Shown here one piece after another: positions 62,348 through 64,000 of a stretch of DNA of 64,000 nucleotides (position 1 is its first letter; each line of letters begins with the position of its first letter). The notes beneath the pieces were generated by a model, which worked only from the letters and a program-made list of their open reading frames with translations, ran no database searches and was not told the origin of the DNA. Location of the stretch: the NCBI RefSeq assembly GCF_000328625.1, contig NC_019978.1:1054001-1118000 (forward strand), written 5' to 3'. The translations under genes and the position numbers were made by a program. Origin of the DNA: Halobacteroides halobius DSM 5150 (GTDB lineage Bacteria > Bacillota > Halanaerobiia > Halobacteroidales > Halobacteroidaceae).

Positions 62348-63141
62348 ATGAAATTAATCGATCAATTACAGAATAAAGTAGACAGAAAGATTTATAAGCG
62401 AGGGAAGAAGTATTATAAGCAAGGTCGAGTTATTAATTATAACTATTCTTTTGGTGGGCCAAAACAAGTTAATATCAAAGCTCAAGTTATCGGAAGTAAA
62501 CACTATGGAATTAGTCTTAGTTTAGAATTAAGTAATAATCAATTAGTTTTTATTGGTCAGTGTAGCTGTCCTTATGATTGGGGGCCAATTTGTAAACATA
62601 AGGTAGCAGTTGCTTATAAGTTTTTGAATGAAGACTATTCACAGTTAGATTCTACTTCTTTACAAAAAGCTAATTTTAATAAACTAGTGACATTAAGTAA
62701 AGAACTGAGTCAAAAAGAAGTTGATTTAAAGTATTTTGTAAAAGGGCTACTGGCAGATTCAATGGTCAATTTCAAACTCAAGTTAGAATCTAAAGACTTA
62801 AGCTTGGCCCAGTTAGAGGAGGTTATAAAAGAAAGGTATTTTTAATCAGTTTAAAAGCTGGAGGTACAGGATTAAATTTAACTGCAGCAGATATTGTAGT
62901 TCATGTTGACCCATGGTGGAATCCAATGGTAGAACGTCAGGCTAGTGATAGAGTTCATCGTATTGGTCAAGAGAATAAAGTATTAATTTATAAGTTAATA
63001 ACATCTGGGACAGTAGAAGAGAAGATGTTAAAATTAAAGCAGCGAAAAAAAGATATTTTTGAACAAATAATTGAAGATAATGATAGTCCACTACAAGGTA
63101 TTAGTTGGGAGGATATCAAAGAATTACTAAGCTATCAATAA
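62348..63141 (+). pseudogene. SWIM/SNF2 helicase gene with its core deleted
   Basis: The first 165 residues (ATG 62348) give a SWIM zinc-finger module: YKRGKKYYKQGRVINYNYSF, then CSCPYDWGPICKHKVAVAY, stopping at 62845. Immediately afterwards, in another frame, comes [40 protein letters not shown] and [20 protein letters not shown], the last motifs (V and VI) of SNF2 helicases, ending at 63141. Intact relatives are about 1000-1100 residues, so most of the motor (motifs I-IV) was removed at a junction near 62840. Confidence 0.85.
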
Positions 63142-63166
63142 AAAGGGCCAAGCTTGGCCCTTTTTA
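63141..63166 (+). terminator. Intrinsic terminator built from an inverted GGGCCAA pair
   Basis: AAAAGGGCCAAGC and its complement: GGGCCAA and TTGGCCC separated by GC, flanked by A- and T-runs. Confidence 0.85.
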
Positions 63167-63268
63167 TATTTAGTGTAGAAGGAATGAGGATTATTAAAGC
63201 AAGAGATTTATTTTAGAGGTGATTAGTGGTATACTAAGTAAAAAGTAGCATTTGGGGAGGTTTGGCTG

Positions 63269-64000
63269 ATGATTAAGGGACGGATTAATAAAATATACTA
63301 TGATAAAGATAATTTTTATATCTTCTCGATTATAAGAGATAATCACGAACAATTAACCCTTAAGGGGAATTTACCAACTGAGATTACTAAAAAAATAAGA
63401 CCAGGAAATCTAGTTAGTACAACAGGTCAAAAAGTATGGAATGATAAATATAAAAATCATCAGATTACGGTCAATAAGCATAATATCGAGATTGAAGAGA
63501 AGGGAGCTAGTGAAGAAGATTTAGAGGTTTTAGAAGGAGAAGTAACTAGTATAGTTTATAAGGATGATGGGTTTAATGTTTTTAGAATAGATACCGCAGA
63601 AGATTTTACCTGTGTCTCAAGTTCACCCGTCTTTATTGGGACTCAACTTGAATTAAAGGGCTATTTTGAGAAGAATGATTACGGGTTAAATTTTAATGTA
63701 GTACAAAGTAAAGAGTTACCTTTCTCTGATAAACAGGCATTAATTCATTTCTTAAGTTCTAAATTTTTTAAAGGAATTGGTAAACATTTTGCGACTAAAA
63801 TTGTAGATAGATTTGGCTTAGATACGTTAGATGTTTTTAGAGAAACTCCAGAGAAGCTAACTACTATCTCAGGCATTGGTGATAAAAGGGCGGCTACTAT
63901 TATTGAATCTTTTCAAGAAAAAATGAAGATTAAAGAAGTAATTAAGTTTGCAGTTAAGTATGAGATTACTGAAAATATGATTTTTAAGTTATATGAAAAG
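63269..64000 (+). CDS. recD2: RecD2-like ATP-dependent DNA helicase (3' partial)
   Basis: 244 codons from ATG 63269 (GGGGAGG 8 nt upstream), open to the end of the window. The N-terminal OB-like domain is duplicated in outline (GRINKIYYDKDNFYIFSIIR and GEVTSIVYKDDGFNVFRI). The helix-hairpin-helix region typical of RecD2 follows: FFKGIGKHFATKIVDRFGLD, PEKLTTISGIGDKRAATIIE. The ATPase motifs would lie beyond the window. RecD2 is a 5'-3' SF1B helicase acting in DNA repair without RecBC. Confidence 0.85.
   Translation, partial: MIKGRINKIYYDKDNFYIFSIIRDNHEQLTLKGNLPTEITKKIRPGNLVSTTGQKVWNDKYKNHQITVNKHNIEIEEKGASEEDLEVLEGEVTSIVYKDDGFNVFRIDTAEDFTCVSSSPVFIGTQLELKGYFEKNDYGLNFNVVQSKELPFSDKQALIHFLSSKFFKGIGKHFATKIVDRFGLDTLDVFRETPEKLTTISGIGDKRAATIIESFQEKMKIKEVIKFAVKYEITENMIFKLYEK

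Noticed and set aside
1-64000. Search for CRISPR arrays, cas genes, retrons and riboswitches
   Set aside because: No regularly spaced repeats with unique spacers, no Cas motifs, and the only reverse transcriptase is the group II intron maturase. I saw no convincing riboswitch leader.

Overview
The window is AT-rich DNA (roughly 30% GC by eye), and every convincing protein gene lies on the + strand. Shine-Dalgarno sites are strong (AGGAGG type), and GTG/TTG starts are common. The gene families include GltA-type glutamate synthase, MinD-like Fe-S ATPases, NifX/NifB-like cofactor proteins, DUF5320, DUF134, ComFB, a half-size chromate transporter and an ISLre2 element. This points to a low-GC anaerobic Firmicute-like bacterium, most likely a halophilic anaerobe of the Halanaerobiales; that placement is inference.

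Positions 1-9.9 kb are housekeeping and metal-related. A partial glutamate synthase subunit is followed by carbamate kinase, a MocA-like nucleotidyltransferase and a YheO-like regulator. Next is a Fur-family gene with NifX-like proteins, a broken MinD-type ATPase, an Mrp remnant and a DUF5320 protein. Four copies of a CATATG-centred 20-bp near-palindrome tie several of these genes together. Then come an ABC-2 permease with an in-frame TAG, a chromate transporter, a DUF364 protein and an ArsR repressor, all behind a promoter carrying a perfect 12-4-12 palindrome. A metallo-hydrolase remnant, DUF134, tRNA-Pro(GGG) and ComFB close this part.

Positions 10-12.4 kb hold two almost identical cold-shock genes separated by a complete ISLre2 element (1551 bp, 9-bp target duplication).

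Positions 12.6-50.6 kb form a dense defence island. In order it carries: a DUF4145/NERD/UvrD-type fusion; a degenerate HsdM-like methylase with an HsdS-like subunit and no HsdR; a collapsed scar of a second hsdMS copy; two uncharacterised genes; an AddB/AddA-like nuclease-helicase pair; a small unknown gene; a four-gene dynamin-like GTPase operon; BREX type-1 genes brxA-brxB-brxC-pglX-pglZ without brxL; and Zorya zorABCD. Nearly all of these frames are intact.

Positions 50.7-63.2 kb are a decaying, repeat-rich zone. It contains frameshifted or truncated genes, a 1-kb duplication carrying Rpn-family nuclease genes, a group II intron inserted just after a transcription terminator, a broken IS701-like transposase, a cluster of membrane zinc-ribbon proteins, a pRiA4b ORF-3-like protein, and a SWIM/SNF2 helicase that has lost its core. 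The window ends inside a RecD2-like helicase gene.

The heptamer GGGCCAA/TTGGCCC recurs about 40 times across the window, often as inverted pairs in terminators, but is missing from several stretches that look recently acquired.
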